A stretch of 57,719 nt of DNA from an uncultured Clostridia bacterium (GCA_934167165.1 CAKPKG010000005.1:1-57719), one strand, 5' to 3'. Numbered from the stretch's first letter, positions 27,100 to 38,335 are shown. A program made the numbers and translations. Notes: generated from the letters alone by a model not told the origin.

Positions 27100-27120
27100 A
27101 CGGCCAAAAGAGGTGGAATA

Positions 27121-27801
27121 ATGTTTAAAATATTGGTAGTTGAAGATGATAAAAATTTAAGAAAACTTATAACTACATATTTAAGAAAAAATGAATACAT
27201 AACTTATGAAGCTACAAATGGAGAAGAGGCATTAGAAATAATAGATACAAATTATATAGATCTAATAATTAGTGATATTATGATGGAGCAAATGGATGGA
27301 TACGAGCTTACAAAATCATTAAGAGAAGCTAACTATACTATACCTATATTGCTAGTTACAGCAAAGTCTACAATAGCAGATAAAAGAGAAGGTTTTTTAT
27401 TAGGTGCAGATGACTATATGGTAAAACCAATAGACATGGAAGAATTGCTCCTTAGGGTTAAAGTATTATTAAAAAGGGCAAATTCTGCAAATGAAAAAAA
27501 ACTAATAATAGGAAATCTAATATTAGATTATAAACAAATGTCTGTAATGTATAAAGGAGAAAGTTATCAATTAACTCAAAAAGAGTTTATGCTATTGTAT
27601 AAATTCTTAAGTACGCCAGACACAATATTTACAAGACAAGAATTGATAGAAGAAATATGGGGATTAGACAACGAATCAGATTTTAGAACAGTTGATGTTC
27701 ATATAAAAAGAATAAGAGAAAAATTAAGTAATATAAATGAATTCGAAATTTTAACTATTAGAGGAATAGGCTACAAAGCAATAATAACAAAAAACAAATA
27801 A
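27121..27801 (+). CDS. OmpR/PhoB-family response regulator
   Basis: 226 residues. Receiver domain: acidic pair VVEDDKN near residue 7, phospho-acceptor Asp in LIISDIMMEQMDG near 53, VTAKS, and the Lys of MVKPID near 104. The C-terminal winged helix has LTQKEFMLLYKF, IWGLDN and TVDVHIKRIREKL. The partner kinase gene begins 12 bp downstream. The signal is unknown. Confidence 0.95.
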   Translation: MFKILVVEDDKNLRKLITTYLRKNEYITYEATNGEEALEIIDTNYIDLIISDIMMEQMDGYELTKSLREANYTIPILLVTAKSTIADKREGFLLGADDYMVKPIDMEELLLRVKVLLKRANSANEKKLIIGNLILDYKQMSVMYKGESYQLTQKEFMLLYKFLSTPDTIFTRQELIEEIWGLDNESDFRTVDVHIKRIREKLSNINEFEILTIRGIGYKAIITKNK

Positions 27802-27812
27802 TAAAGGAAAGA

Positions 27813-28917
27813 ATGATGTTTGAAAAAATATTTATATCTATATTTGGAAAGAAAAAATCAATACAACGAAAAATTATAAAAACAGCAGTATTGTATATAT
27901 TGATTGTTATTGCACTTACTGCGTTTCTTTTTTATGTGTTTGTACATAGATCTATAAATGTAAAATTAATTGAAATTAATATGGAACAAAGACAAGCTGC
28001 AAAAGATTTACTTAAGATATCAAGTAGAAGCATTAGAGTTTCGATTATTAGCATAGTGTTAATTACTATTGCATTAGTTCAAAATATTTCAAGAAAGATG
28101 GTAAGTCCAATAAAAAAGATAACAGAAGCAACAAAAAAAGTAGCAGCAGGTGACTTTACTGTAGAACTAGAAACAAAAAGAGATGATGAAATACGGGGAA
28201 TTAACGCATAATTTTAATCAGATGGTAAAAGAATTAAACAGTATTGAATGTTTACAAAAAGATTTTATAAATAACATATCGCATGAAATAAAAACTCCAA
28301 TTAGTTCAATACAAGGATTTGCAAAACTCTTGGAAGAAGATGATTTGAGCAAAGAAGAAAGAAAAGAATATGCAGAAATTATAAAAGAAGAATCAAATAG
28401 ACTATTACACATGTCAACAAACATATTAAAACTAGCAAAACTAGAAAACCAGGAAAGATTAACAAATAAAACCAAATTTAATGTAGCAGAACAGATAAGA
28501 AGAACAATAAGTATATTAGAACCAAAATGGAAGGAAAAAAATATAAAATTTAATGTTAATTTAAAAGAGCAGGAAATTTTGGGAGAAAAAGATTTATTAA
28601 ATCAAGTTTGGATTAACATATTAGAAAATAGTATTAAATTTTCTAAAAAAGATGGACAAATAGATGTAAAAATGAAAACAAATCAAGAAAACATTACTGT
28701 AGAAATAAAAGACTATGGAATAGGAATGGAAGAAGAAGAGGCTAAAAAGATATTTGATAGATTTTATCAAGTAGACAAGTCACATACAAAACCAGGGGCA
28801 GGAATTGGAATGACAATAGCAAAAAGGATTGTAGAATTATCAGGTGGAAAAATAGAAGTAGAAAGCAAATTAAACAAAGGAACAACATTTATAGTAACAT
28901 TACCTGGTAAATTGTAA
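27813..28917 (+). CDS. Sensor histidine kinase, +1 frameshift at CGG
   Basis: 367 residues when joined. Two membrane helices (about 25-45 and 72-92) bound only a short outside loop, so it may sense membrane or cytoplasmic cues. The HAMP domain reads SPIKKITEATKKVAAGDF and then KRDDEI, where the zero frame hits CGG (28194, codon 128) and soon a stop. Skipping the C gives DEIGELTHNFNQM, the universal HAMP ending. Then come the HisKA box SHEIKTPISSIQG (His157), the N box NILENSIKFS, and the G boxes DYGIGMEEEEA and GAGIGMTIAKRI. The unshifted product would be a kinase-less membrane stub. Confidence 0.92.
28194..28197 (+). other. CGGG +1 frameshift site 7 (histidine kinase Gly128)
   Basis: GAA ATA CGG in the zero frame. 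Skipping the C gives DEIGEL of the HAMP domain. Confidence 0.87.
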
Positions 28918-28922
28918 TTTCA

Positions 28923-29027
28923 TGAAGTGCGAGGTTTGAAGTGCGAAGTGTGAAAAATAGAGAAAAGTCTCCGACGGAAGCCCTAGCCCTATAAATCTCA
29001 CCTCCCACATCACACCTCTCACTTCAA
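28923..29027. repeat. Intergenic palindromic repeat family A, copy 2
   Basis: About 105 bp: GAAGTGCGAGGTTTGAAGTG-type left arm, an inner GGAAGCCCTAGCCC variant, and right arm CACCTCCCACATCACACC and so on. It lies between the kinase and the next operon. Confidence 0.8.
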
Positions 29028-29059
29028 TTAAATAACTCTAATAATAAAGGGGAAAGAAG

Positions 29060-29857
29060 ATGAAAGAAAAAAAGACACTAAAAATTGCAGGAATAAGTAT
29101 ATGGAGGATTTTAACATATTTTATTATATATAGTATAGCAGGTTATATTATAGAAACATTATTTGGACTTTTTACAAAAGGAATGCTGGAAAGTAGAAAA
29201 GGCTTTTTATACGGCCCATTTTGCCCAATTTACGGTGTTGGGGCAGTAGCAATGATATTAGGACTTCAATACTTTAAAAAGAACAATTACACACTATTCT
29301 TTGGTGGTTTTTTAGTAGGTTCTATTGTTGAATACATTATAAGTTATCTTGGAGAAGTAATTTTTAAAGTAAATTGGTGGGATTATTCAAACAATTTTCT
29401 TAATATAAATGGAAGAATATGCTTTACATTTTCGCTATTTTGGGGACTACTTGCTTTATACTTAATAAGACACTTTAATCCAATAATAGATAAATTAATA
29501 GATAAAGTAAAAGCAAAAGTTTCAATTAATTATTTAAAAGTATTAGTAATTGTAGGGATTATATTTTTAGTAATAGATGGAATATTAACTGCATTTGCAT
29601 TAAAGTTGTTTTTCGAAAGAACAGTATATTCGTACAATTTAGATGTAATAAATAAAGAAAAATATATAAATAGCTATGAAAGAGTACTTAAAATGAATAA
29701 CACAGCAGAACTTGGAAACAAAGTATTTTCAGACAAAAAAATGTTAAGAACTTTTCCAAATTTAAAATTAAAAGCACAAGATGGAGAAATTATTTATATG
29801 GACTCTATATATAAAGATATACAGCCATATTATTATAAATTTAATTACAAAAAATAA
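29060..29857 (+). CDS. PF06541-type integral membrane protein (putative ABC-transporter type IV / CmpB family)
   Basis: 265 residues with about five hydrophobic segments. The family signature is clear: YSIAGYIIETLFGL, RKGFLYGPFCPIYGVGAV, IVEYIISYLGEVIF, WWDYSNNFLNINGRICFTFS. Function is unproven despite the family name. A 60-residue soluble tail follows the last helix. 16 bp separates it from the activase, and a second paralogue follows the activase, suggesting one functional unit. Confidence 0.8.
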   Translation: MKEKKTLKIAGISIWRILTYFIIYSIAGYIIETLFGLFTKGMLESRKGFLYGPFCPIYGVGAVAMILGLQYFKKNNYTLFFGGFLVGSIVEYIISYLGEVIFKVNWWDYSNNFLNINGRICFTFSLFWGLLALYLIRHFNPIIDKLIDKVKAKVSINYLKVLVIVGIIFLVIDGILTAFALKLFFERTVYSYNLDVINKEKYINSYERVLKMNNTAELGNKVFSDKKMLRTFPNLKLKAQDGEIIYMDSIYKDIQPYYYKFNYKK

Positions 29858-29873
29858 AATAAAGAGGTAAAAA

Positions 29874-32800
29874 ATGATACATATAGGATTAGACGTAGGT
29901 TCAACAACAGTAAAAGTAGTTGTAATGGACGAAAATTTAAATACAATTAGTACAAGCTATCAAAGGCATTTTTCAGATACTAGAAAGACAGTATGTGAAT
30001 GCTTAGAAAAATTGGCAAATAAATATAAAGATGAAGAAATGACTATTGCATTAACTGGTTCGCGGAGCTTTATCTGTTTCCGAACTTCTAGGAATGACAT
30101 TTATCCAAGAAGTAGTAGCATGTAAAAGGTCAATAGAAAAATACATACCAAGAACTGATGTTGCAATTGAATTAGGTGGAGAAGATGCTAAAATAATTTA
30201 TTTTGATAAATCAATAGAACAACGTATGAATGGAACATGTGCAGGTGGTACAGGAGCGTTTTTAGACCAAATGGCAAGCCTTTTAAGTACAGATACAATG
30301 GGATTAAATGAGCTCGCTAAAAATTATAAAACAATATATCCAATTGCTTCAAGATGCGGAGTGTTTGCAAAAACAGATATTCAACCACTTTTAAATGAGG
30401 GGGCAGCAAAAGAAGATATAGCAGCATCTATTTTCCAAGCAGTTGTAAATCAAACAATAAGCGGACTAGCATGTGGTAGACCAATTAAAGGAAATGTTGC
30501 ATTTTTAGGTGGACCTTTAAATTATTTATCTGAACTTAGAAAAAGATTTATAGAAACTTTGAATTTAACACAAAAAGAAATAATATTCCCAGAGGATGCA
30601 CATTTGCTAGTTGCAAAAGGTGCAGCAATTGAGTCTTCAAATCATAAAACTATAAGTGCACAAAAATTAAAAGCAAAAATAGATTTGCTAAAAAGTTATA
30701 AAGATGAAACAAAAAATCATTTACCACCATTATTTACAATAGAGCAGGAGTATAAAGATTTTAGAAGAAGACATGGAAAAGATAAAATAAAAAGAAAAGA
30801 CTTAAAATTGCATAAAGGAAATTGTTATTTAGGTATAGATGCAGGTTCAACAACAAGCAAATTAGTTTTAATTGATGAAGAAGGAAATCTTTTATATTCT
30901 GCATATAAAAATAATGAAGGAAAACCACTTGAAAGCGTTGTAAATATGATAAAAAGACTATATACAAAAATTCCAAAAGAAGCAAAAATTGTATATAGTG
31001 GTGTAACTGGATATGGAGAAAAACTAATTCAGACAGCACTAAATGTTGATGTAGGAGAAATAGAAACAATAGCACATTATACTGCAGCAAAAAACTTTAT
31101 GCCAGAAGTTAATAGTATAGTAGATATTGGTGGGCAAGATATGAAGTACATAAAAATAAAAAATCATGCAGTAGATAATATTATGCTTAATGAAGCATGC
31201 TCATCTGGATGTGGTTCTTTTATAGAAACATTTGCAAAAAGTTTAAACTTGAGCTTAGATGAATTTGTAAGAGAAGCTATCATGTCTAGAAAACCAGTAG
31301 ATTTAGGTTCAAGATGTACAGTATTTATGAATTCAAAAATAAAACAGGCACAAAAAGAAGGATATAGCGTAGGAGATATATCAGCAGGACTTTCTTATTC
31401 TGTAATAAAAAATGCAATACAAAAAGTTATGAAAATAAGAAACGTAGATGATTTAGGAGAAAACATTGTTGTACAAGGCGGAACCTTCTATAACGACGCA
31501 GTGCTTCGTGCATTTGAATTAATAGTAGGAAAAAATGTAATAAGACCAGATATTGCAGGACTAATGGGAGCTTATGGAGTAGCTTTAATTGCAAAAGAAA
31601 AATATAGCAAATTAGAAGAAAAGAAAGCAGAATCTACATTATTAAAATTAAAAGAAATTGATGAATTAAAAACAACAGTAATACATACAAGATGTAAAGG
31701 GTGTGAAAATAGGTGTCTACTTACATTTAATGAGTTTTCAAATGGAAAAAAATTTATATCTGGTAATAGATGTGAAAGAGGAGCTGGAATAGATAAATCT
31801 AAAAAAGAAATTCCTAATTTGTATCAATATAAATACAATAGATTATTTGGATACAAACCATTAGAAGAAAAAGATGCTAAAAGAGGAACAATAGGAATAC
31901 CAAGAGTTCTAAACATGTATGAGGACTATCCTTTCTGGTTTACTTTATTTACAAATTTAGGATTTAGAGTAATACTTTCTGAAAAAACAAATAGAAAAAC
32001 TTATGAAAAAGGTATGGAAAGTATACCATCAGAATCTGTATGTTATCCAGCAAAATTATCACATGGACATGTAATTAGTTTAATAGAACAAGGAGTAAAA
32101 ACAATATTTTATCCATGCATAATGCATTCTAGAAAAGAAGACCAAAAGGCAAATAATAGCTTCAACTGCCCAATAGTAATATCATATTCAGAAACACTAA
32201 AAAATAACATAGAAGAATTAAAAGATGTAGAATTTATAAATCCTTTTTTACCACTTGACAAAAAAGGACTTAGCAAAAGATTTATGGAAATAGAGGAATT
32301 TAAGAAATATAAGTTTACTAAATCAGAGCTAAATAATGCAATTAAAAAGGCAGAAGAGGAATATCAAAACTTTAGAGAAGATATACATAAAAAAGGTATA
32401 GAAACTTTAAAATATATTAACGAACATAATTTAAGGGGAATTGTTTTAGCTGGAAGACCATATCATTTGGATGGAGAAGTTAACCATGGTATAGATAAAA
32501 TGATTACAAGCCTAGGAATAGCAGTGCTTACAGAAGATAGCGTAGCACCTTTGGGAGAAGTAAAAAGGCCAATAAGAGTTGTAGACCAATGGATGTTCCA
32601 TTCAAGGCTATATGCGGCAGCTGATTTTGTTGGAAAACAAAAAAATCTTGAATTAGTTCAATTAAATTCATTTGGTTGTGGAGTAGATGCTGTAACAACA
32701 GACCAAGCTGAAGAAATTTTAGCAAGCTATAACAAGATGTATACTCTAATAAAAATAGATGAAATAAATAATCTTGGCGCAATAAGAATAAGAATACGTT

Positions 32801-34173
32801 CTTTACTTGCAAGTATGAATAATAGATGTGAGGATAATAGTAACAACGAAAAAGGAAATTACGAAACAGTAAAAAAACAGTTTACAAAACAAATGAAAAA
32901 AGATTATACAATATTAATTCCACAAATGGCACCAATACATTTTGAATTATTTGAGACAGTACTAAATTCGGAAGGATATAAAGTAGAAGTTTTAAAAAAA
33001 TGCACAAATAAAACTGTAGAAACAGGCTTGAAATATGTAAATAACGATGCTTGCTATCCATCAATTTTAACAACAGGACAAATGATAGAAGCTCTTCAAA
33101 GTGGAAAATATGATACCAACAAAACAGCACTTATGATTTCTCAAACTGGTGGAGGATGTAGGGCAACAAATTATATAGGCTTTATAAGAAAAGCTCTAAA
33201 AGATGCAGGCTTTTCAAATGTTCCAGTAATATCATTTAATATGGCTGGCCTTGAAAAAAATTCGGGATTTAAAATAACATTAAAATTAGTTAGAAAACTA
33301 ATAAAAGCTACAATTTATGGAGATTTGTTACAAACTGTATTACATAAAAACAGAGCTTATGAGGTAAACAAAGGCGAAACTAAAAAAGTATATGACAAAT
33401 GGATGAAGAAATGCAAAGAACTACTTAAAACTGCAAGTACAAAAGAGTTTAATAAAAGCTTATATGAAATAGTAAATGACTTTGAAAAAATTGAACTAGA
33501 TACAAGTATAGAAAAACCAAAAGTAGGAATTGTTGGAGAAATACTAATAAAATACCATCCTTATGGAAATAATTTCGCAGAAGAAATCCTAGAAAAAGAA
33601 GGCGCAGAAGTATATATGCCAGAATTAATGGGATTTGCAAAATATGCCTTAAAAAATAATCCAATAAAACATGAGTTATTAAAAACTTCTAAAATAACAG
33701 CAGATATTTTTGAAGTAGGTTTAGATTTATTAGATAAAATAGAAAAAGACTATGGAAAAGCATTAGCAAGTTCTAAAAAAGGATATATGAAACCATGTAA
33801 TATAAATAAACTTGCAGAAGAGGTGCAAGAAATATTATCTACTGGAAATCAAACAGGAGAAGGTTGGCTTTTAACAGCAGAAATAATTGAATTTATGAAT
33901 AAAGGGATACAAAATATTATCTGTTTACAACCATTTGCATGTTTGCCAAATCATATTGTAGGAAAGGGAGTAATAAAAACAATAAGAACTAAATTTCCAG
34001 AAGCAAATATAACTCCAGTAGATTATGATCCAGGAGCGAGTGAAACAAACCAAACCAACAGAATTAAATTACTTATGACAGTTGCAAAAGATAACTTAAA
34101 AGCAAATAAAAAAAGAGATAAAATATTAAAACAAGAAAACAATTTAAAAGACTTGGAAAAATTAATTGTGTAA
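29874..34173 (+). CDS. Large acyl-CoA dehydratase activase (BcrAD/BadFG plus HgdB-like), +1 frameshift at CGG
   Basis: 1432 residues joined. Two ASKHA ATPase modules of the 2-hydroxyacyl-CoA dehydratase activator type: GLDVGSTTVKVV (4-15) with GGEDAKIIYF and NGTCAGGTGAFLDQ, then LGIDAGSTTSKLVL with IGGQDMKYIKI and NEACSSGCGSFIETF. A Cys-rich DUF2229 part follows (TRCKGCENRCLLTF) and then a dehydratase-subunit-like C-terminal half. Such proteins couple ATP hydrolysis to low-potential electron transfer via a 4Fe-4S cluster; the partner is unknown. The zero frame stops at 30125. CGG at 30063 (codon 64) is skipped to read LTGSGALSVSELLGMTFIQE. An internal restart at 30094 would lack the first nucleotide-binding loop. 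Confidence 0.9.
30063..30066 (+). other. CGGA +1 frameshift site 8 (activase Gly64)
   Basis: GGT TCG CGG in the zero frame. Skipping the C gives TGSGALSVSELLG, which matches the conserved TG-G---A region of the family. Confidence 0.87.
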
Positions 34174-34200
34174 TTTAACAAATAAAAGAAGGGGGATAAT

Positions 34201-34902
34201 ATGCTAAGAACAATAGAATTATATTTTTTACTATTCTTTACATATTCAGTACTAGGATGGGTAATGGAAGTAACAAAAACATTAATTGATAAAAAGAAAT
34301 TTGTAAATAGAGGATTTTTAATTGGACCATACTGTCCAATATATGGTTATGGAGTGATATTACTTACAATACTACTAAAAAAATATCAATCAGATATTCC
34401 AGCAACATTTATATTTTCAATATTAATATGTGGAACATTAGAGTATTTTACAAGCTATTTTATGGAGAAAATTTTTCACGCAAGATGGTGGGATTACAGT
34501 AAAAGAAAATTTAATATAAATGGTAGAATATGTTTAGAGACCTTATTACCTTTTGGAATAATGGGTTGTCTTATACTTTATATAGTAAATCCTGCATTCC
34601 TTAATATATATGGAAAAATGCCAAATATAGCATTACACATTATATGTGGAATATTATTGGCTGTATATATAACAGATAATATAATATCAGGAAAGATAAT
34701 ATCAAACTTAAAAGAGATTTCTGTAAATGTAAGAGACAATACAGAAGAAATATCTAAAAAAGTAAAGAAAATTATAACACAAAAATCAGCTTTGCATAGA
34801 AGATTGGTAGAAGCCTTTCCAGCAATAAAGGCAAAAGTTAATTTAAAAGATTGGATAACAAAAGGTGAAGAAAAAATAAATGAATTAAGAAACAGAAAAT
34901 AA
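34201..34902 (+). CDS. PF06541-type integral membrane protein, second paralogue
   Basis: 233 residues. Shares the signature with the gene at 29060: LGWVMEVTKTL, RGFLIGPYCPIYGYGVIL, GTLEYFTSYFMEKIF, ARWWDYSKRKFNINGRICLE. Four to five membrane segments and a basic C-terminal tail (about 165-233). The RBS AAGGGGGA lies close to the ATG, and the gene follows the activase by 27 bp. Function unknown. Confidence 0.8.
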   Translation: MLRTIELYFLLFFTYSVLGWVMEVTKTLIDKKKFVNRGFLIGPYCPIYGYGVILLTILLKKYQSDIPATFIFSILICGTLEYFTSYFMEKIFHARWWDYSKRKFNINGRICLETLLPFGIMGCLILYIVNPAFLNIYGKMPNIALHIICGILLAVYITDNIISGKIISNLKEISVNVRDNTEEISKKVKKIITQKSALHRRLVEAFPAIKAKVNLKDWITKGEEKINELRNRK

Positions 34903-34931
34903 TTGACACAAACATAAATAACATATAAAAT
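34902..34931 (+). promoter_or_regulatory. Probable promoter of the DUF3137 gene
   Basis: TTGACA near 34903, 17 bp, TAAAAT near 34926. A hairpin GTGAAG-CGAA / TTCG-CTTCAC follows at about 34940-34970. Confidence 0.5.
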
Positions 34932-35050
34932 AATGTATGTGAAGTCGAATGAGCCTGTTCGTCTTCACATAAATTGTATATAGGATTCAAAAATTTTGAA
35001 ATATTTTAACAACAATGAATAATATGAAAAACGCAAAGGAGAAAATGAAT

Positions 35051-36016
35051 ATGGCAACAGAAGAGAAATTTAATCAAATTTATCAAACAATAGTTAGTGA
35101 AAACACAGAAGATATGGAAATAGCTAGAGGAGAAGCACGAGTAGAAAATAGGCATAATATGTTTGTTTTAGCAATTATTATAATAATAAATATAGTTTTT
35201 ATAAAACTAATAGGTGATTCTTTAGAAGCATTAAGCGCAGTTTTAATATTTATATCAATGCTAGGATATGCCATATTTAAGCATAGAGGTGGAAAGTCAA
35301 AAATAGAAAAATACAGAATGGACTTTAAAACAAAAATAGTTGGAACAATGATAAAATCATTTGAGGAACAACTTGAATTTATACCACAAAACGGATTACC
35401 TTCAACAACATTTGGAGAGGCGGAATTTGAAAGCTTTGATAGATACTATTCAGAAGATTTAATACAAGGTATATTAAAAAATAATTGTAATTTCTCAATG
35501 GCAGAAGTATTAACTCAAAATGAATATACTGATAGTGATGGAAATACAAGCTATTCGACAGTATTTAGTGGATTATTTGCAAAAATAGAAACACCAAAAC
35601 CATTTAATACTTTATTATATTTAAGAAAAGATAGAAAAGACAAAAACTTATTAGCTAGAACACTTACAGGGGAATTACCATTTGACAAATTAAGAATACA
35701 ACTTGATTCTCCAGAATTTGAAAAAATATTTGATGTATATGCTTCAGATAAAATAATTGCGTTGCAATTATTAACAGCAGACATCATGGAAGACTTAATG
35801 CAATTTTATAACGAAATGAAAATGAATTATGAATTAACAATAAAAGAAAATTGTATGTATATAAGATTTTGGTGTGGGTCAATGTTTGAAACAGCTAAAC
35901 TAAAAAAATTCTCACTAGATAGAGATACTTTATACAAATATTATAGAATGCTAGACTTTACCTTTTGTTTAACAAATAAAATGGTAAAATTATTAAACGA
36001 AACACAATATGATTAA
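35051..36016 (+). CDS. DUF3137-type membrane protein
   Basis: 321 residues. Two adjacent hydrophobic helices near the N-terminus (about 38-75), then a soluble domain matching the DUF3137 family pattern: FGEAEFESFDRYYSEDLIQG, SYSTVFSGLFAKIETPKPF, and LTADIMEDLMQFYNEM. Family function is unknown. I start at ATG 35051, nine bases after AAAGGAGA; the ATG at 35045 is too close to that RBS and the one at 35015 precedes it. Confidence 0.75.
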   Translation: MATEEKFNQIYQTIVSENTEDMEIARGEARVENRHNMFVLAIIIIINIVFIKLIGDSLEALSAVLIFISMLGYAIFKHRGGKSKIEKYRMDFKTKIVGTMIKSFEEQLEFIPQNGLPSTTFGEAEFESFDRYYSEDLIQGILKNNCNFSMAEVLTQNEYTDSDGNTSYSTVFSGLFAKIETPKPFNTLLYLRKDRKDKNLLARTLTGELPFDKLRIQLDSPEFEKIFDVYASDKIIALQLLTADIMEDLMQFYNEMKMNYELTIKENCMYIRFWCGSMFETAKLKKFSLDRDTLYKYYRMLDFTFCLTNKMVKLLNETQYD

Positions 36017-36039
36017 AACTAATTATAAATAAAGAATAT

Positions 36040-36085
36040 AAATATCGCCAAGGAATACAAAGTTCTTCCTGGCGATATTTAATTT
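36040..36085 (+). terminator. Hairpin after the DUF3137 gene
   Basis: AAATATCGCC-AGGAA / TTCCT-GGCGATATTT stem with only a weak T tract. Confidence 0.6.
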
Positions 36086-36205
36086 AAGTCGAAAAAAGTC
36101 TGTAAATGTCAATGAAATTTGTTCTCTAAAATTTTTACAAATCTTTACATTTTTTTCTTTTTATTGTATAGTATAATAAGTAAAAAATAAGGAGGCCAAT
36201 TAATA

Positions 36206-37588
36206 ATGGGAAAATTCGAAGAATTGAGAAATAAATATAAAACCTTTATTTTTGAAGATTATAAAATAATTGAAGGAGATAATGACACAATTAAGATAAC
36301 ATTTTATTTTGAAATACCAAGATATAAAAAGTTTAGACCAACATTGGAAATTAGTAAATTAAATATTGATTTTGATCATATAAATATTAAAACATTAAAA
36401 AATATAGTATTTAATATTGGAATGATAGAATTAATGAGTTATTGGAAAACTACATGTTCAAAAAGGATAATAATAGAATGCGGAAAATTAACTGATGAAC
36501 AAGTAGAATGGTATAAAAAAATATACTATTATGGGCTAGGTGAGTTTAGATACATAAACAACATAGACATAGATATTGATGACTTATTTGAAATAGAAAG
36601 CGAATGTAAGCCAGGTTATATTACTGAATTTAATATTACTGAAACAACATTAAAATATAGTGGAACATTAATTCCTGTAGGCGGAGGAAAAGATTCTTGC
36701 GTTACATTAGATTTACTAAAAGATTATAAAAAGGACAATCTATGTTTAGTTATGGATGAAAAAAAGCCACAATTAAAAGCAATAAAAAAAGCAGGATATA
36801 AAAATGAACAAATAATACATATAAAAAGAACTATGGACAAAGGCTTATTTGAATTAAATGAACAAGGATTTTTAAATGGACATACTCCTTTTTCTGCACT
36901 TCTTGCATTTATATCATATTTAGTTGCATATTTATCTGGTAAAAAATATATTGCAGTTTCTAATGATGCAAGTAGCAATGAAAATAATATAGAAGGAGAA
37001 AAAATAAATCATCAATATTCTAAAAGCTTTGAATTTGAAGAAGATTTTAGATGGTATGTAGAAAACTACTTAGAAGATGAAATTAAATATTTTAGCGTGT
37101 TAAGACCATTAAGTGAGTTGCAAATTGCAAAACTATTTTCTAAAATGAAAAAATATCACAAAGTTTTTAGAAGTTGTAATCGAGGCAGTAAAGAAACTCC
37201 ATGGAAATGGTGCGGAAAGTGCCCTAAATGTTTATTTGTATTTATAATATTTAGTCCATTTTTATACAAAAAAGAGTTGATTAAAATATTTAAAAAAGAC
37301 TTATATAAAGATGAAGAATTACTAGAAACTTTTATAGGATTGTGTGGACATGGAAAAGCAAAACCTTTTGAATGTGTAGGAACCTACGAAGAAATAAATT
37401 ATGCAATAAGTAAAACAATAAAACAATTAGAAAAAGATGGAGAAGAATTGCCATATTTATTAAAATATTATAAAGAAAATTATGGATTAGTAGACACAGA
37501 TACTGATATAGAACAAAGATATAATGAAGAAAACAATTTACCAAAAGAATTTGAAGAAGAATTAAAAAAAGCAATTTATGAAAATTAA
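36206..37588 (+). CDS. MurL-like or other PP-loop-type protein
   Basis: 460 residues. A PP-loop-like motif PVGGGKDSCVTLDLL starts near residue 157, suggesting ATP use. Later come VSNDASSNENN and a Cys pair cluster (WCGKCPKCLF) near 335, then LCGHGKAKPFECVG. Length and the GGGKDS plus CGKCPKC pairing recall MurL, the UDP-MurNAc-L-Ala-L-Glu epimerase described in Xanthomonas, with homologues in some Firmicutes. That assignment is from memory and moderate. A different ATP-dependent ligase or sulfurtransferase cannot be excluded. A TATAAT at 36172 and RBS AAGGAGG precede it. Confidence 0.55.
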   Translation: MGKFEELRNKYKTFIFEDYKIIEGDNDTIKITFYFEIPRYKKFRPTLEISKLNIDFDHINIKTLKNIVFNIGMIELMSYWKTTCSKRIIIECGKLTDEQVEWYKKIYYYGLGEFRYINNIDIDIDDLFEIESECKPGYITEFNITETTLKYSGTLIPVGGGKDSCVTLDLLKDYKKDNLCLVMDEKKPQLKAIKKAGYKNEQIIHIKRTMDKGLFELNEQGFLNGHTPFSALLAFISYLVAYLSGKKYIAVSNDASSNENNIEGEKINHQYSKSFEFEEDFRWYVENYLEDEIKYFSVLRPLSELQIAKLFSKMKKYHKVFRSCNRGSKETPWKWCGKCPKCLFVFIIFSPFLYKKELIKIFKKDLYKDEELLETFIGLCGHGKAKPFECVGTYEEINYAISKTIKQLEKDGEELPYLLKYYKENYGLVDTDTDIEQRYNEENNLPKEFEEELKKAIYEN

Positions 37589-37612
37589 AATAGAAAATAA
37601 AAGGAGTAATAA

Positions 37613-38326
37613 ATGCTAAATCAATTTTCAAGAACAGAAATGCTTATAGGGGCAGAGAATATAAAAAAATTAAATAATTCAAAAGTTGCAATATTTGGAA
37701 TAGGTGGAGTAGGATCATATGTCGCAGAAGCACTTGCAAGGTGTGGAGTAGGAGAATTTATATTAGTAGATAATGATAAAGTTACAATTACAAATATTAA
37801 TAGGCAAATAATTGCAACAACAAAAACAATAGGACAATATAAAGTAGATTTAATGGAACAAAGAATATTAGAAATTAATCCAGAAGCAAAGGTAGAAACA
37901 TATAAAATTTTTTATATGCCTGATTGTGAGGAAAAAGTAATTGATAATTCAGTAAACTATGTAGTAGATGCAATAGATACTGTAACTGCAAAACTTTTTT
38001 TAATAGAACAAGCTACAAAACTAAACATCCCAGTCATATCAAGTATGGGAACAGGAAACAAATTGGATCCTAGTAAATTTGAAATAACAGATATTTATAA
38101 AACAAGCATATGCCCGCTTGCAAAGGTAATGAGAAAGGAATTAAGACAAAGAAATATAAAGAAATTAGATGTTTTATATTCAAAGGAAGAACCAATTAAA
38201 CCAGCAGAAAATGCAGAAGAACAAACAAATAAAAAACATGTACCTGGGAGTATAGCTTTTTCACCATCTGTTGCAGGACTTATGATTGCAAGCAAAGTAG
38301 TAAAAGATTTAATAGAATATAATTAG
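37613..38326 (+). CDS. tcdA: tRNA threonylcarbamoyladenosine dehydratase (TcdA/YgdL family)
   Basis: 237 residues. E1-like enzyme that cyclises t6A37 of tRNA using ATP. The nucleotide loop GIGGVGSYVAEALARCGVG (near residue 29), DNDKVTITNINRQI, VVDAIDTVTAKLFL, and SSMGTGNKLDPSKF are all typical. The RBS AAAGGAGT precedes the ATG. It follows the MurL-like gene by 24 bp. Confidence 0.92.
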   Translation: MLNQFSRTEMLIGAENIKKLNNSKVAIFGIGGVGSYVAEALARCGVGEFILVDNDKVTITNINRQIIATTKTIGQYKVDLMEQRILEINPEAKVETYKIFYMPDCEEKVIDNSVNYVVDAIDTVTAKLFLIEQATKLNIPVISSMGTGNKLDPSKFEITDIYKTSICPLAKVMRKELRQRNIKKLDVLYSKEEPIKPAENAEEQTNKKHVPGSIAFSPSVAGLMIASKVVKDLIEYN

Positions 38327-38335
38327 AAAATACAA

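Noticed and set aside
28183..28917. Separate soluble kinase gene starting at 28183
   Set aside because: The ATG lies within the HAMP domain, has no RBS, and the homology is continuous across the CGG.
30094..34173. Separate activase gene starting at ATG 30094
   Set aside because: It lacks an RBS and the first nucleotide-binding loop, which is encoded in the other frame from 29874.
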